Source of the DNA: Bacteroidota bacterium
GTDB lineage: Bacteria > Bacteroidota > Bacteroidia > 2-12-FULL-35-15
DNA: 52,951 nucleotides
Reading direction: 5' to 3'
NCBI GenBank assembly: GCA_025363555.1
Contig: JANYDQ010000397.1
Location: forward strand, 1-52,951
Shown here piece by piece: positions 1 through 7,710 of the stretch (its first letter is position 1; each line of letters starts with the position of its first letter). The notes beneath the pieces are model-generated. The model saw only the letters and a program-made list of their open reading frames with translations. It was not told the origin of the DNA and did not search any database. The position numbers and the translations under genes were made by a program.

Positions 1-305
1 CAGCAAAACTGATAGATAACCAAATGACAGGAATTAATAATACAATTACTAAACCTATAACTTTTGAAGTTTCCCCTAACCCCACCTCCGGCACCTTCCA
101 AATCAATTATACCTCCTCACAAAAAACACAACTGCAAATAAACATTACCAATGTAGCAGGTAAACTAATTTTTTCAGAAACTACAACCCAACCCCAAAGC
201 GAATACAAAAAAGATATAGATATGAGCAAACAGGCAAAAGGGGTGTATTATATAGAAGTGGTGGCAGATGGAAAACGGGAGGTGAAGAAGGTGGTGGTGG
301 AGTGA
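1..305 (+). CDS. C-terminal end of a T9SS-secreted protein (5' truncated by window)
   Basis: The reading frame is open from base 3 through the track's ATG at 24, so this is the tail of a longer gene that starts outside the window. The visible part is almost entirely a type A T9SS C-terminal sorting domain: an SPNPTSGTF start motif, a middle NVAGKLIFSE strand, and a terminal KGVYYIEVVADGK strand ending in basic and valine residues. In this family the domain directs the protein across the outer membrane through the Por machinery and is then removed, often with attachment to surface LPS. Nothing is left to show the function of the passenger. The ATG at 24 is very probably an internal methionine. 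Confidence 0.85.
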   Translation, partial: AKLIDNQMTGINNTITKPITFEVSPNPTSGTFQINYTSSQKTQLQINITNVAGKLIFSETTTQPQSEYKKDIDMSKQAKGVYYIEVVADGKREVKKVVVE

Positions 306-398
306 GGGGAATTATGAATTACAAATTAACCTTTATACGTTTGCGGGTGAAAACACGGGCAAAGGCAAGAAATTATTACTGTATTATAACAGGGAAAC

Positions 399-836
399 TT
401 AATCTCTGTATAAATCAAAAACCATTTCTACCATTCTTCCCCCATCGGAAAAAATTACATTGCTCGATAATTTCTTCATCAAAAAAATACCTCTTCCGTT
501 TGGTTCGTATATGCGGGAAGGACTGGTTGGGTCGGGCACTGAATTGGGGTCGAACCCTTTTCCTTCATCTTTTACAGTAAAAGAAAGGAATCGTTCGCCT
601 CTCACTTCAAAAGAAAGACGCACTTTTTTGGTTGCGTCAAATTTATTTCCATGTTTAATAGCGTTAGATACACCTTCGTTCAGCACTACCCAGATGTCGC
701 TGCAATATTCATCTGAAATAAAATACTCTTCTCTGACTTTTGAAATGAGTTCGTCAACCGCGTTGACACTTTTTAGTTTCGATTCTAAAACTAATTTTTG
801 AGTTTTGTGCTCAATGTCGATAAAAGTAGGATTCAT
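399..836 (-). CDS. ATP-binding anti-sigma regulatory kinase (RsbW/SpoIIAB-like, HATPase_c_2)
   Basis: The 145-residue protein is a single GHKL-type ATPase domain. The N-box is seen as LNEGVSNAIKHGN (about residues 52-64), the G1 box as DEGKGFD (about 91-97) and the G2 box as NGRGIFLMKKL (about 113-123). Length and motif order fit RsbW/SpoIIAB serine kinases, which bind a sigma factor and phosphorylate an STAS-type antagonist. No partner antagonist or sigma gene is adjacent, so the target cannot be named. In Bacteroidota such orphan domains often act with PP2C phosphatases encoded elsewhere. The gene is divergent from the M42 peptidase, with about 190 bp between them. Confidence 0.85.
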   Translation of the reverse strand: MNPTFIDIEHKTQKLVLESKLKSVNAVDELISKVREEYFISDEYCSDIWVVLNEGVSNAIKHGNKFDATKKVRLSFEVRGERFLSFTVKDEGKGFDPNSVPDPTSPSRIYEPNGRGIFLMKKLSSNVIFSDGGRMVEMVFDLYRD

Positions 837-945
837 GGTTTCTAAATTTTCTGCTAAATTATACTATCTATTTTTGAAAAACAAATTTTCAGGCATATTT
901 ATACTAACACAAAATAAGGTACCCAAAAAGTTTAGAACTATTTAG

Positions 946-953
946 TAGATTTG
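946..953 (+). promoter_or_regulatory. Bacteroidota -7 element TAGATTTG upstream of the M42 peptidase
   Basis: A perfect TAnnTTTG match lies about 73 nt before the ATG at 1026. No clear TTG -33 element is at the usual spacing, so the call rests on the -7 box and its position. Confidence 0.5.
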
Positions 954-1025
954 CATCTTGCTTTATGACGATACCAATTGTCGGAGTAAGTTAGTATCCT
1001 AAAACAAAATCATTAATTTAAAATT

Positions 1026-1937
1026 ATGAAACTATTAAAAGAAATGTGTGCTATACATGCACCATCGGGCAATGAAGCACCAATGACAAAATTCTTATTA
1101 AATTATATTGATAAGAATAAAAAGAAATGGAAACACAAACCTAAACTATTTTCGGGTGACGGTTTCCAGGATTGTATAGTGTTGGTATTTGGCAAACCAC
1201 GCACAGCAGTATTTGCTCATATAGATAGTATTGGTTTTACAGTTAGGTATGGAAAAGAATTGGTGAAAATTGGCGGTCCGAGAACGGTAAATGGTTTTAA
1301 ACTGGTGGGTGAAGATGAGAAAGGAAAAATTGATTGCTCCCTTTTGATAGATGGTGAAAATAATATGTCTTATAAATTTAAACGCGAACTGGAAAGAGGA
1401 ACTGAACTTACTTTTAAACCCGACTGGCGCGAAACAAAAGAATATGTGCAATGTTGTTATATGGACAATCGCCTGGGAGTTTGGAATGCACTGAAAGTGG
1501 CAGAAACATTGAAAGATGGAATACTTGTTTTTTCCTGCTGGGAAGAGCATGGTGGAGGAAGTGTTTCGTATTTGCAAAAATTTATTTACGATAAATACAA
1601 AGTGAAGCAAGCTATCATTTCCGACATTACCTGGGTAACACCCGGTGTGCCTCATGGAAAAGGAGTTGTGATTTCTTTGCGGGATAGCTTAGTTCCGCGC
1701 AAATCTTATGTGGATAAAATAATTGCAATTGCGAAAAAATCCAATGTTCCTTACCAACTTGAAGTGGAAGGAACTGGAGGAAGTGATGCCAAGGAACTAC
1801 AAATGGCAGAAGTGCCGTGGGATTGGTGTTTTATAGGTGCTCCCGAAGACCATGTACATACTCCGGATGAAAAAGTATTTAAGAATGATATTGATGCGAT
1901 GGTGAAAATGTATAAGGTGTTGATGGAAAAATTGTAG
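1026..1937 (+). CDS. M42 family metallopeptidase (aminopeptidase-like)
   Basis: The 303-residue protein carries the expected two-metal ligand series of the M42/M28-M20 fold: AHIDSIGF (His/Asp), the bridging Asp in MDNRLG, the EE pair in WEEHGGG, a later Asp in ISDITW, and a C-terminal His in DHVHTPDEKV. The N-terminus APSGNE is also typical of M42 enzymes, which trim N-terminal residues from peptides in the cytoplasm as large homo-oligomers. It is somewhat shorter than the usual 340-360 residues, so a reduced dodecamerisation domain is possible. No signal peptide is present. It stands alone, followed by a palindromic repeat shared with the convergent downstream gene. The exact substrate is unknown. 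Confidence 0.85.
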   Translation: MKLLKEMCAIHAPSGNEAPMTKFLLNYIDKNKKKWKHKPKLFSGDGFQDCIVLVFGKPRTAVFAHIDSIGFTVRYGKELVKIGGPRTVNGFKLVGEDEKGKIDCSLLIDGENNMSYKFKRELERGTELTFKPDWRETKEYVQCCYMDNRLGVWNALKVAETLKDGILVFSCWEEHGGGSVSYLQKFIYDKYKVKQAIISDITWVTPGVPHGKGVVISLRDSLVPRKSYVDKIIAIAKKSNVPYQLEVEGTGGSDAKELQMAEVPWDWCFIGAPEDHVHTPDEKVFKNDIDAMVKMYKVLMEKL

Positions 1938-1966
1938 TTTTTTAGTATTGAGTCCTAAAGTAGTAT

Positions 1967-2026
1967 GTATTGAGTACAAAGTATAAAGTACAAAGTATAA
2001 TAGGTGCAATACTTTGTACTCAATAC
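1967..2026 (+). repeat. 18-bp inverted repeat between convergent genes
   Basis: GTATTGAGTACAAAGTAT (1967-1984) is exactly complementary in reverse to 2009-2026, with a 24-nt loop that contains a further partial copy of the same motif. It sits between the convergent M42 and BNR-cargo genes, so it could end transcription from both sides. The internal repetition of 'AGTA(C)AAAGTAT' also suggests a dispersed intergenic repeat. There is no T-run typical of an intrinsic terminator. Confidence 0.75.
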
Positions 2027-2036
2027 TAAATACTTT

Positions 2037-4727
2037 TTACTTCACCACAAAACTCTTCACCCCATTCAACTTCTTACTTTTTATTTTAGCGAAATACATT
2101 CCGGGAACTAAATTTAATTTTTCCTGGTAAGTAGTTTGCCCGGTTAAGGTGGATGAATAAGCCAATCGTCCCATAATATCTATTACCTCTAAATTAATTA
2201 GTTCTTCTTTTGAATTAGCGTCATTCAAATGAATGGTAAAACTTCCATCGTTTGGAGAAGGGTATAATTCCACTCCTATTTCAGTTGGTTTGGTATTGTC
2301 CACACTGGTAACCATTGATGATAATGTGTTTTCCCAAATGCCTCTTCCGAAAGTAGAAATATAAATTTTATCTAACAAAGGATTAAAATCAATATCCGAA
2401 CAAATAACATTTGGCAATCCTGAACTTTCGTTTACCCATGCTGTTCCTTGCGAATTTAAAATATAAATTCCTAAATCGGTGGCAATCATCAGGTCGTTAG
2501 AAGCAGGAACTGTTTTGATACAATTAACAGGAATGTCAGGTAAATTAAGAGAAATGTTTGTCCACGTTGCCCCTGCATTGGTAGTTTTAAAAACTTTGTT
2601 TCCGGCACTGAAACCGGCCATGCAAACAAACGCCATATTCGAATTGGTTTGGTTTACATCAATGCCTGTAATATATAAGGTATCGGGCAAACCAGTTGTA
2701 ATGTCTGTCCACGAATTACCCCCGTCTTGTGTAACATACATAGTGGATGGGGAACTAAATTCATACCTTATTCTTCTTGCTCCGTAAATTACATTTGGAT
2801 TACTGTTACTCACCGCCAATGCAGACATTTCGTTATCGTGAATTGCATTGGGAGGCATTGGAGATAGTGGATTCCAGAAGAAACCACCGTCAGTAGATTT
2901 TACTACGTTGGTAAAACCCACATAAATGGTTCCGGGGTTATTATAATCGGCAGTAATGGGCGACAACCATTCCCCTGTTTCATTATTTACATTCACATTC
3001 ACTCCATTACTTGATAATCCCCCATTAGTTGAAACAAAAAAGTTTCCATATTGAGAAGAACCAATTACTATACTATCGTTTAACGGGTCACAGTAATTAT
3101 CCATTCCATCTCCTCCAAAAATAGTGTTCCATGAAGTGCCGTTAAAATACATGGTGGCATTATCCTGCGCACCTGCCACAAGCCTGTCCGCAGCATTGCG
3201 GGAAGATGACAAACGATAAAAGGAGGTAATATTCATACCGTTGCTGATGGTTGTCCATTGCGTGGGCCAGGGAGTTCCCCCGGTTGCATCGGTCCATGTT
3301 TCAGGAGTTATGCTCGTGGTTCTGTATAAGCCACCATCGCTGCATACAAAAATATTTCCGGTAGAAGATTGTGTTTCTATAAAATGAATATCACCATGCA
3401 AAGTAGCGCCATATTGCAACGTCCAATGACTAACCGGGTTAAACGTTTGCGCCCCGTCTGTAGAACACCAAATATTTACCCCACCCACATACACCTTGTT
3501 TTTATCAGTTGCATTTACGGTAAAACCCAAATCGTATGTCCCCTGTCCGCCTGTAGCAGTGCCCATTCCCCCTTCCAGCATATTTACACCCGGGTTAATG
3601 TAATTCCAGGTAACACCGGCATCTGTTGATTTATATATACCTGCAGAACCTTCGTCCACTCCCACTGTCATTGCATAAATATAATTGTGGTCGGAGGCTG
3701 CAATCGCTAATTTAATTCTTTTCACTACACCTGTTGGCGGAATGCCCGTGTTGAGCATCGTCCATGTATTTCCAAAATCAAGAGATTTGTAAATACCTGC
3801 CGCACCAATGTTCTGAAAAGACAACCAACCGGTGGAAGCATATAATATACTGGGATTGGTGGGGTCTTTTTGTAAATCCCAAAAAAGGGAATCGAGGGTA
3901 TGTGTCCAGGTTCCTCCACCATTTGTGGAAGTGTACATTCCACTGACACCGCAGGCAATTACCTGGTTGCTGTTTGCAGGGTTCACCATTATTTTCCGAA
4001 TCAGGGAAGCATCTCCGTTGGTTAGCTGAAAGGTCAATGCAGTTGGGTTCCATGTTAAGCCGCCATCGGTGGTTTTATATACTCCCAAACCATAATGGGT
4101 ATGGCGTTTTCTTCCGTCCAAATTCAATGCTACATCAATGTATTCGAAATCGCACACGGAGATATACATGGTGTTAGGGTTGTTCGGGTCAATGCAAATA
4201 TCTGAAATGCGGTCTATAGGTAAATTATCGGTGAGGGGTGTCCAGTTTACCCCGTTGTCAATGGTTTTCCAAACTCCACCCTGTGCCACTCCCACAAAAT
4301 AAGTGTTTGCATTGGTGGGGTGAAATGCAATGCAGTTTATCCGTCCTATCCCGTTCTGCATATAGCCGGTTTCGTTTCCGGGTAATGTGTAAGGCCCTAC
4401 AGGTGACCATGAAGAACGCAAAAATTTTTCGGAGTGTTGTGCGTTTTTTTCGTTTGCTGCTTTCACTGCTTCATCAATATAAATAGATGCTTTCCCTGGA
4501 TTGCCTTGACCATCCAGGTGCATTTCCATTTCGTTTTCCCAGCGTTTAAAATATTTCCAGTGTTTGGTATGTTTCAAATCGGTATGGCTTGCCCATTCGT
4601 TAAACTGGCGTTGCATTTCCTTAAAACTTTGCGGTTGCCCGGATGTGTTTTTCAGAAATGCCTGTGCATTGCAAACTGAAATACTATATACTAGTATAGT
4701 GGTGATTGTAGCTTTTATGATTTTCAT
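2037..4727 (-). CDS. Secreted sortilin-like BNR beta-propeller protein with T9SS sorting domain
   Basis: This is an 896-residue exported protein. A signal peptide (MKIIKATITTILVYSISVCNAQA) is followed by a long propeller region with at least eight Asp-box/BNR turns such as KTTDGGLTWNP, KSLDFGNTWTM, KSTDAGVTWNY, VTQDGGNSW and KTTNAGATWTN. The last 80 or so residues form a type A T9SS sorting domain (LYPSPNDGSF ... GMYFAKI ... KSFVVK). Such VPS10/sialidase-like propellers are abundant surface or secreted proteins in Bacteroidota. They lack the sialidase catalytic residues and are thought to bind or scaffold; the ligand is unknown. It is a distant paralogue of the 925-residue protein at 13262. 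A near -7 match (TACTTTTA) lies about 25 nt upstream. Confidence 0.9.
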   Translation of the reverse strand: MKIIKATITTILVYSISVCNAQAFLKNTSGQPQSFKEMQRQFNEWASHTDLKHTKHWKYFKRWENEMEMHLDGQGNPGKASIYIDEAVKAANEKNAQHSEKFLRSSWSPVGPYTLPGNETGYMQNGIGRINCIAFHPTNANTYFVGVAQGGVWKTIDNGVNWTPLTDNLPIDRISDICIDPNNPNTMYISVCDFEYIDVALNLDGRKRHTHYGLGVYKTTDGGLTWNPTALTFQLTNGDASLIRKIMVNPANSNQVIACGVSGMYTSTNGGGTWTHTLDSLFWDLQKDPTNPSILYASTGWLSFQNIGAAGIYKSLDFGNTWTMLNTGIPPTGVVKRIKLAIAASDHNYIYAMTVGVDEGSAGIYKSTDAGVTWNYINPGVNMLEGGMGTATGGQGTYDLGFTVNATDKNKVYVGGVNIWCSTDGAQTFNPVSHWTLQYGATLHGDIHFIETQSSTGNIFVCSDGGLYRTTSITPETWTDATGGTPWPTQWTTISNGMNITSFYRLSSSRNAADRLVAGAQDNATMYFNGTSWNTIFGGDGMDNYCDPLNDSIVIGSSQYGNFFVSTNGGLSSNGVNVNVNNETGEWLSPITADYNNPGTIYVGFTNVVKSTDGGFFWNPLSPMPPNAIHDNEMSALAVSNSNPNVIYGARRIRYEFSSPSTMYVTQDGGNSWTDITTGLPDTLYITGIDVNQTNSNMAFVCMAGFSAGNKVFKTTNAGATWTNISLNLPDIPVNCIKTVPASNDLMIATDLGIYILNSQGTAWVNESSGLPNVICSDIDFNPLLDKIYISTFGRGIWENTLSSMVTSVDNTKPTEIGVELYPSPNDGSFTIHLNDANSKEELINLEVIDIMGRLAYSSTLTGQTTYQEKLNLVPGMYFAKIKSKKLNGVKSFVVK

Positions 4728-4884
4728 TAGTACAGTTGATTAAATTAGGTTATAAAAGTAAGGAAAAAATAATAGAAACCAAATAATAGTATGAATAAGT
4801 GCCATCTGATAATCAGGACTAATTTAGAAATTATTAGAAGGAACAAATTTAACAGAACGTTCTGCAAATGAGATTATTTTTTAT

Positions 4885-4911
4885 TTGAAGCATCTTTTTT
4901 ACTTAGTTTTG
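4885..4911 (+). promoter_or_regulatory. Bacteroidota promoter, TTG-N16-TAGTTTTG
   Basis: A perfect -7 box TAGTTTTG (4904-4911) has a TTG 16 nt upstream, slightly short of the usual spacing. The predicted start of transcription is about 20 nt before the TTG start codon at 4939, which supports that start. Confidence 0.6.
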
Positions 4912-4938
4912 CAACCGTAATTATATTAATTTTATAAA

Positions 4939-5700
4939 TTGACAAATAAAGAGCGTACCTATAGTTTACCTGTGTTGCTTTATCATCGGATTGTAAATAA
5001 ACATTCGGTGATAGGAAAGCATAAAATATATGTATGGGAAAATGAGTTGGAAAAACAACTTGAGTATTTAAAAAAAAATGGATACGAAACCATTACTTTT
5101 TTTGATTTGCAGGAAAATCCGACCATGAATTTGAAAAAAAAAGTGTTAATTACCTTTGATGACGGATACGAGGATAATTACACACTATTGTTTCCATTGC
5201 TGAAAAAATATAATTTCAAAGCGGTTATTTACCTGGTTACACAGGTAAATCACAACAGCTGGGGAGTGAACGAAGGAGAGCCGAGGATAAATATGATGAC
5301 AGATGAACAGAAAAAAATAATGAGTGATTATGGAATTGAAATGGGAGGGCACACCCGCACTCATATTGATTTGTCTAAATGTTCAGAAACGCAGTGCCTG
5401 AACGAAATAGCGGGTTGCAAATCGGATGTAGAAAAGCTTACCGGCAAAAAAGCAATTAGTTTTGCCTATCCTTTCGGAGGAATTAATGAAGCGGTAAAAC
5501 GGGTTACAAAACAAGCCGATTATATATATGCAGTATCAACCAACACAGGACCAAAAAAATTTGGAGTGGATGATTTTCAAATAAGAAGAATAGAAATAAC
5601 TCCAAAAACAACAATGAGAAGTTTTAAAAACAAAATAAGCGGATATTATTTTTATCCTTCTTTTATAAAATCTTTTTTTACAGGAAACCAAACAAAATAA
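4939..5700 (+). CDS. Polysaccharide deacetylase (NodB/CE4 domain)
   Basis: The 253-residue protein shows the CE4 motifs: LPVLLYHRI at the N-terminus, TFDDGYEDN (catalytic base and metal-binding Asp), GGHTRTHIDL (the His-x3-His metal pair) and FAYPFGG. These zinc enzymes remove N- or O-acetyl groups from glycans such as peptidoglycan, chitin-like polymers or exopolysaccharide. No signal peptide or membrane anchor is seen. An in-frame stop lies 10 nt before the TTG at 4939 and no ATG occurs before the first family motif, so TTG is the only plausible start. A good promoter lies just upstream. It may form a loose transcription unit with the next two genes. Confidence 0.88.
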   Translation: MTNKERTYSLPVLLYHRIVNKHSVIGKHKIYVWENELEKQLEYLKKNGYETITFFDLQENPTMNLKKKVLITFDDGYEDNYTLLFPLLKKYNFKAVIYLVTQVNHNSWGVNEGEPRINMMTDEQKKIMSDYGIEMGGHTRTHIDLSKCSETQCLNEIAGCKSDVEKLTGKKAISFAYPFGGINEAVKRVTKQADYIYAVSTNTGPKKFGVDDFQIRRIEITPKTTMRSFKNKISGYYFYPSFIKSFFTGNQTK

Positions 5701-5723
5701 ATTTTGGATTTAGAATTTGTATT

Positions 5724-6260
5724 ATGGAAACAGAATTGACAGCCGGAACCCGGATAGATCACGAAAAATATGGCGAGGGAATAATTAGTTCGGTAAGTAT
5801 TTCCGGCTACGAAGTATTTTTTGCTCGAGGAGGAAAAATGGAACTTTCTAAATCGAATTCAGAATTTGAAGTGATGGAAGCGATAGAATCTACTGACAAT
5901 TCTCCTAAAATAAGTATTGCAGAACTTGAAAAAGTTTTTGATTATTTACTTGAAAAAACAGGAACTGTTCCCCAAATAATTGAATTTGCTGATAAGTGGA
6001 CAGGAGGAAAATTGATTTTGAAACCACAGGACGACCAACTCAAACCACATGAAATACCTTTGGATGGATTTTTTCATAAAATAGTGATGGTTCGCGACCG
6101 ATTGAGAGTGCTGGAACAAAATATTAACAGCCACCCCAAGCTAACTGATGAAGACAAAGTCAACCTTCAGCAATACATTACCCGGATTTATGGAAGCCTT
6201 ACCAGTTTCAATATTATGTTTAAAAACAAAGAAGACCATTTTGTTGGAACAGGCAAATAA
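5724..6260 (+). CDS. Conserved hypothetical protein with Tudor-like N-terminal segment
   Basis: I do not recognise this 178-residue protein as a named family. Residues about 8-45 (GTRIDHEKYGEGIISSV ... FFARGGKMEL) resemble the small Tudor/SH3-like module at the C-terminus of UvrD/PcrA-type helicases (pattern 'H-x-x-F/Y-G-x-G-x-V ... F..G...L'), which contacts proteins or nucleic acid. The rest is predicted helical and acidic, with no catalytic motif, signal peptide or membrane segment. It lies 23 nt after the deacetylase and about 50 nt before a glycosyltransferase-like gene, so it may be cotranscribed with them. The function is unknown; the Tudor-like reading is a guess from pattern only. 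Confidence 0.7.
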   Translation: METELTAGTRIDHEKYGEGIISSVSISGYEVFFARGGKMELSKSNSEFEVMEAIESTDNSPKISIAELEKVFDYLLEKTGTVPQIIEFADKWTGGKLILKPQDDQLKPHEIPLDGFFHKIVMVRDRLRVLEQNINSHPKLTDEDKVNLQQYITRIYGSLTSFNIMFKNKEDHFVGTGK

Positions 6261-6313
6261 ATTATTCACTTATTGCCAGTGAACAAATGCACTATTGAAT
6301 TAATAAATTAAAG

Positions 6314-7195
6314 ATGAAAGTATCAGGATTTTCTTTTATAAAAAATGCATTGAAATATGATTACCCCATTATGGAAGCTATTCATTCCATACTTCCGATT
6401 TGCGATGAATTTGTTATTGCAGTTGGCAAATCAGATGATGATACGTTGAATTTTATTAAATCCATTGACTCTCCAAAAATAAAAATCATAGAAACTGTTT
6501 GGGATGAAAAATTGAGAGAAGGTGGCAGAGTTCTTTCTGATGAAACTAATAAAGCTTATCGTTCTATTGCTCCCGATAGCGACTGGTGCTTTTATATCCA
6601 GGGTGATGAAGTAATTCATGAAAAATACCTTGATGCCATTAAAAACGCGATGGTGAAATATAAAGACGATAAGCAGGTGGATGGATTATTGTTTGAGCAT
6701 TTGAATTTCTATGGTTCGTATGATTATATAGCAGATTCACGCAACTGGAATAAAAAAGAAATTCGTGTTATTAAAAACAATAACGAGTTTTATTCTTATA
6801 AAGATGCAATGAGTTTCAGGAAAGGGAAGGATGTGAAATTAGACGTAGTAATGGTGGATGCTTGTATCTATCATTACGGCTGGGTGAAACAACCTGAAGC
6901 AATGCAGTTGAAACAACTTGAATTTCATAAACTCTGGCATGATGATAAATGGGTGGAAGAAAACATTCCGAAGGTAGATGAATTTGATTATTCTAAAATT
7001 GATTCTGTTTCCTTATTTAAAGGCACCCATCCCAAAGTGATGCAAGAACGATTAAAGAGATTGAACTGGAAATTTTCGTTCGATCCTACAAAAGGGAAAA
7101 AACAATCTGTTAGAAAAAGGGTTTTGAATTTTATTTACCAGGAAACAGGATTGCATATAGGGGAGTTTAAAAACTATAACCTTATCAGGAAATAA
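6314..7195 (+). CDS. Glycosyltransferase family 2-like protein
   Basis: The 293-residue cytoplasmic protein begins like a GT-A enzyme: MKVSGFSFIKNA, DEFVIAVGKSDDDT, then an acidic motif WCFYIQGDEVIH at about residues 94-105 in the place of the DxD metal site. Many Bacteroidota genomes carry such 'GT2-like' proteins that transfer sugars in LPS or capsule assembly. Acceptor and donor cannot be read from sequence. Its place after a polysaccharide deacetylase fits an envelope-glycan role. It lies far from the main glycan locus and could be a core-oligosaccharide or lipid-A enzyme. Confidence 0.65.
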   Translation: MKVSGFSFIKNALKYDYPIMEAIHSILPICDEFVIAVGKSDDDTLNFIKSIDSPKIKIIETVWDEKLREGGRVLSDETNKAYRSIAPDSDWCFYIQGDEVIHEKYLDAIKNAMVKYKDDKQVDGLLFEHLNFYGSYDYIADSRNWNKKEIRVIKNNNEFYSYKDAMSFRKGKDVKLDVVMVDACIYHYGWVKQPEAMQLKQLEFHKLWHDDKWVEENIPKVDEFDYSKIDSVSLFKGTHPKVMQERLKRLNWKFSFDPTKGKKQSVRKRVLNFIYQETGLHIGEFKNYNLIRK

Positions 7196-7268
7196 TTTAA
7201 GAATTTCAGGTTAAAAATATTTTTCAATATAAGCGTTAACTCTATAAATTTAGCTAAAAATCAGTATT

Positions 7269-7637
7269 ATGCTGTTAAATGATTTTTTTAAAATAAAGAA
7301 TATTAAAAATGGAGAAAAGTATATAGTAAGTATTGAAATGAATGCCGAACATAAAATATATGGAGGGCATTTCCCTGGCAACCCTGTTGCTCCAGGCGTG
7401 TGTTTAACACAAATGGTAAAAGAAACTATAGAACATATTACAGGGCAACATTTAACTATGACTACTGGCGACAATATAAAATTTACCGCTGTTCTTAATC
7501 CTGATTTAAACAAAAATATAACAATGACTTTAAGTATAAAAAACAAAGAAGAGGGTTTGTTATATGCCGATAGTAGTATTTCTGAAGGAGAGATGAAATT
7601 CTTTTCTTTCAAAGGAACTTTTAAAATAAACAAATAA
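7269..7637 (+). CDS. FabZ-like hotdog-fold protein with altered active site
   Basis: The 122-residue protein has the hotdog 'wet' signature GGHFPGNPVAPGVCLTQMVKE (about residues 32-52), which marks the 3-hydroxyacyl-ACP dehydratase FabZ/FabA superfamily. The histidine of the HFPG motif is present. In E. coli FabZ the catalytic glutamate lies 14 residues after that histidine; here the residue is glutamine. That change is expected to lower or alter dehydratase activity, as in some hotdog partners of polyene or fatty-acid loci. It is not adjacent to other lipid-synthesis genes. It may instead bind an acyl-ACP or act as a thioesterase-like partner. A near -7 box (TAAATTTA) lies about 20 nt upstream. 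Confidence 0.8.
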   Translation: MLLNDFFKIKNIKNGEKYIVSIEMNAEHKIYGGHFPGNPVAPGVCLTQMVKETIEHITGQHLTMTTGDNIKFTAVLNPDLNKNITMTLSIKNKEEGLLYADSSISEGEMKFFSFKGTFKINK

Positions 7638-7710
7638 ATTAATTCTCACTTTTTGGCTTAAAAATTGTAAAGAAAAACACCTGATTTCACAACCAATAAA
7701 ATTAAAATTT

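Noticed and set aside
541-560. GGTCGAACCC resembles the T-arm of a tRNA
   Set aside because: It lies inside the RsbW-like coding region and no acceptor, D or anticodon arms pair around it.
3725-4679. Several 60-90 residue plus- and minus-strand ORFs inside the BNR cargo
   Set aside because: They are shadows of the long minus-strand gene and have no family features.
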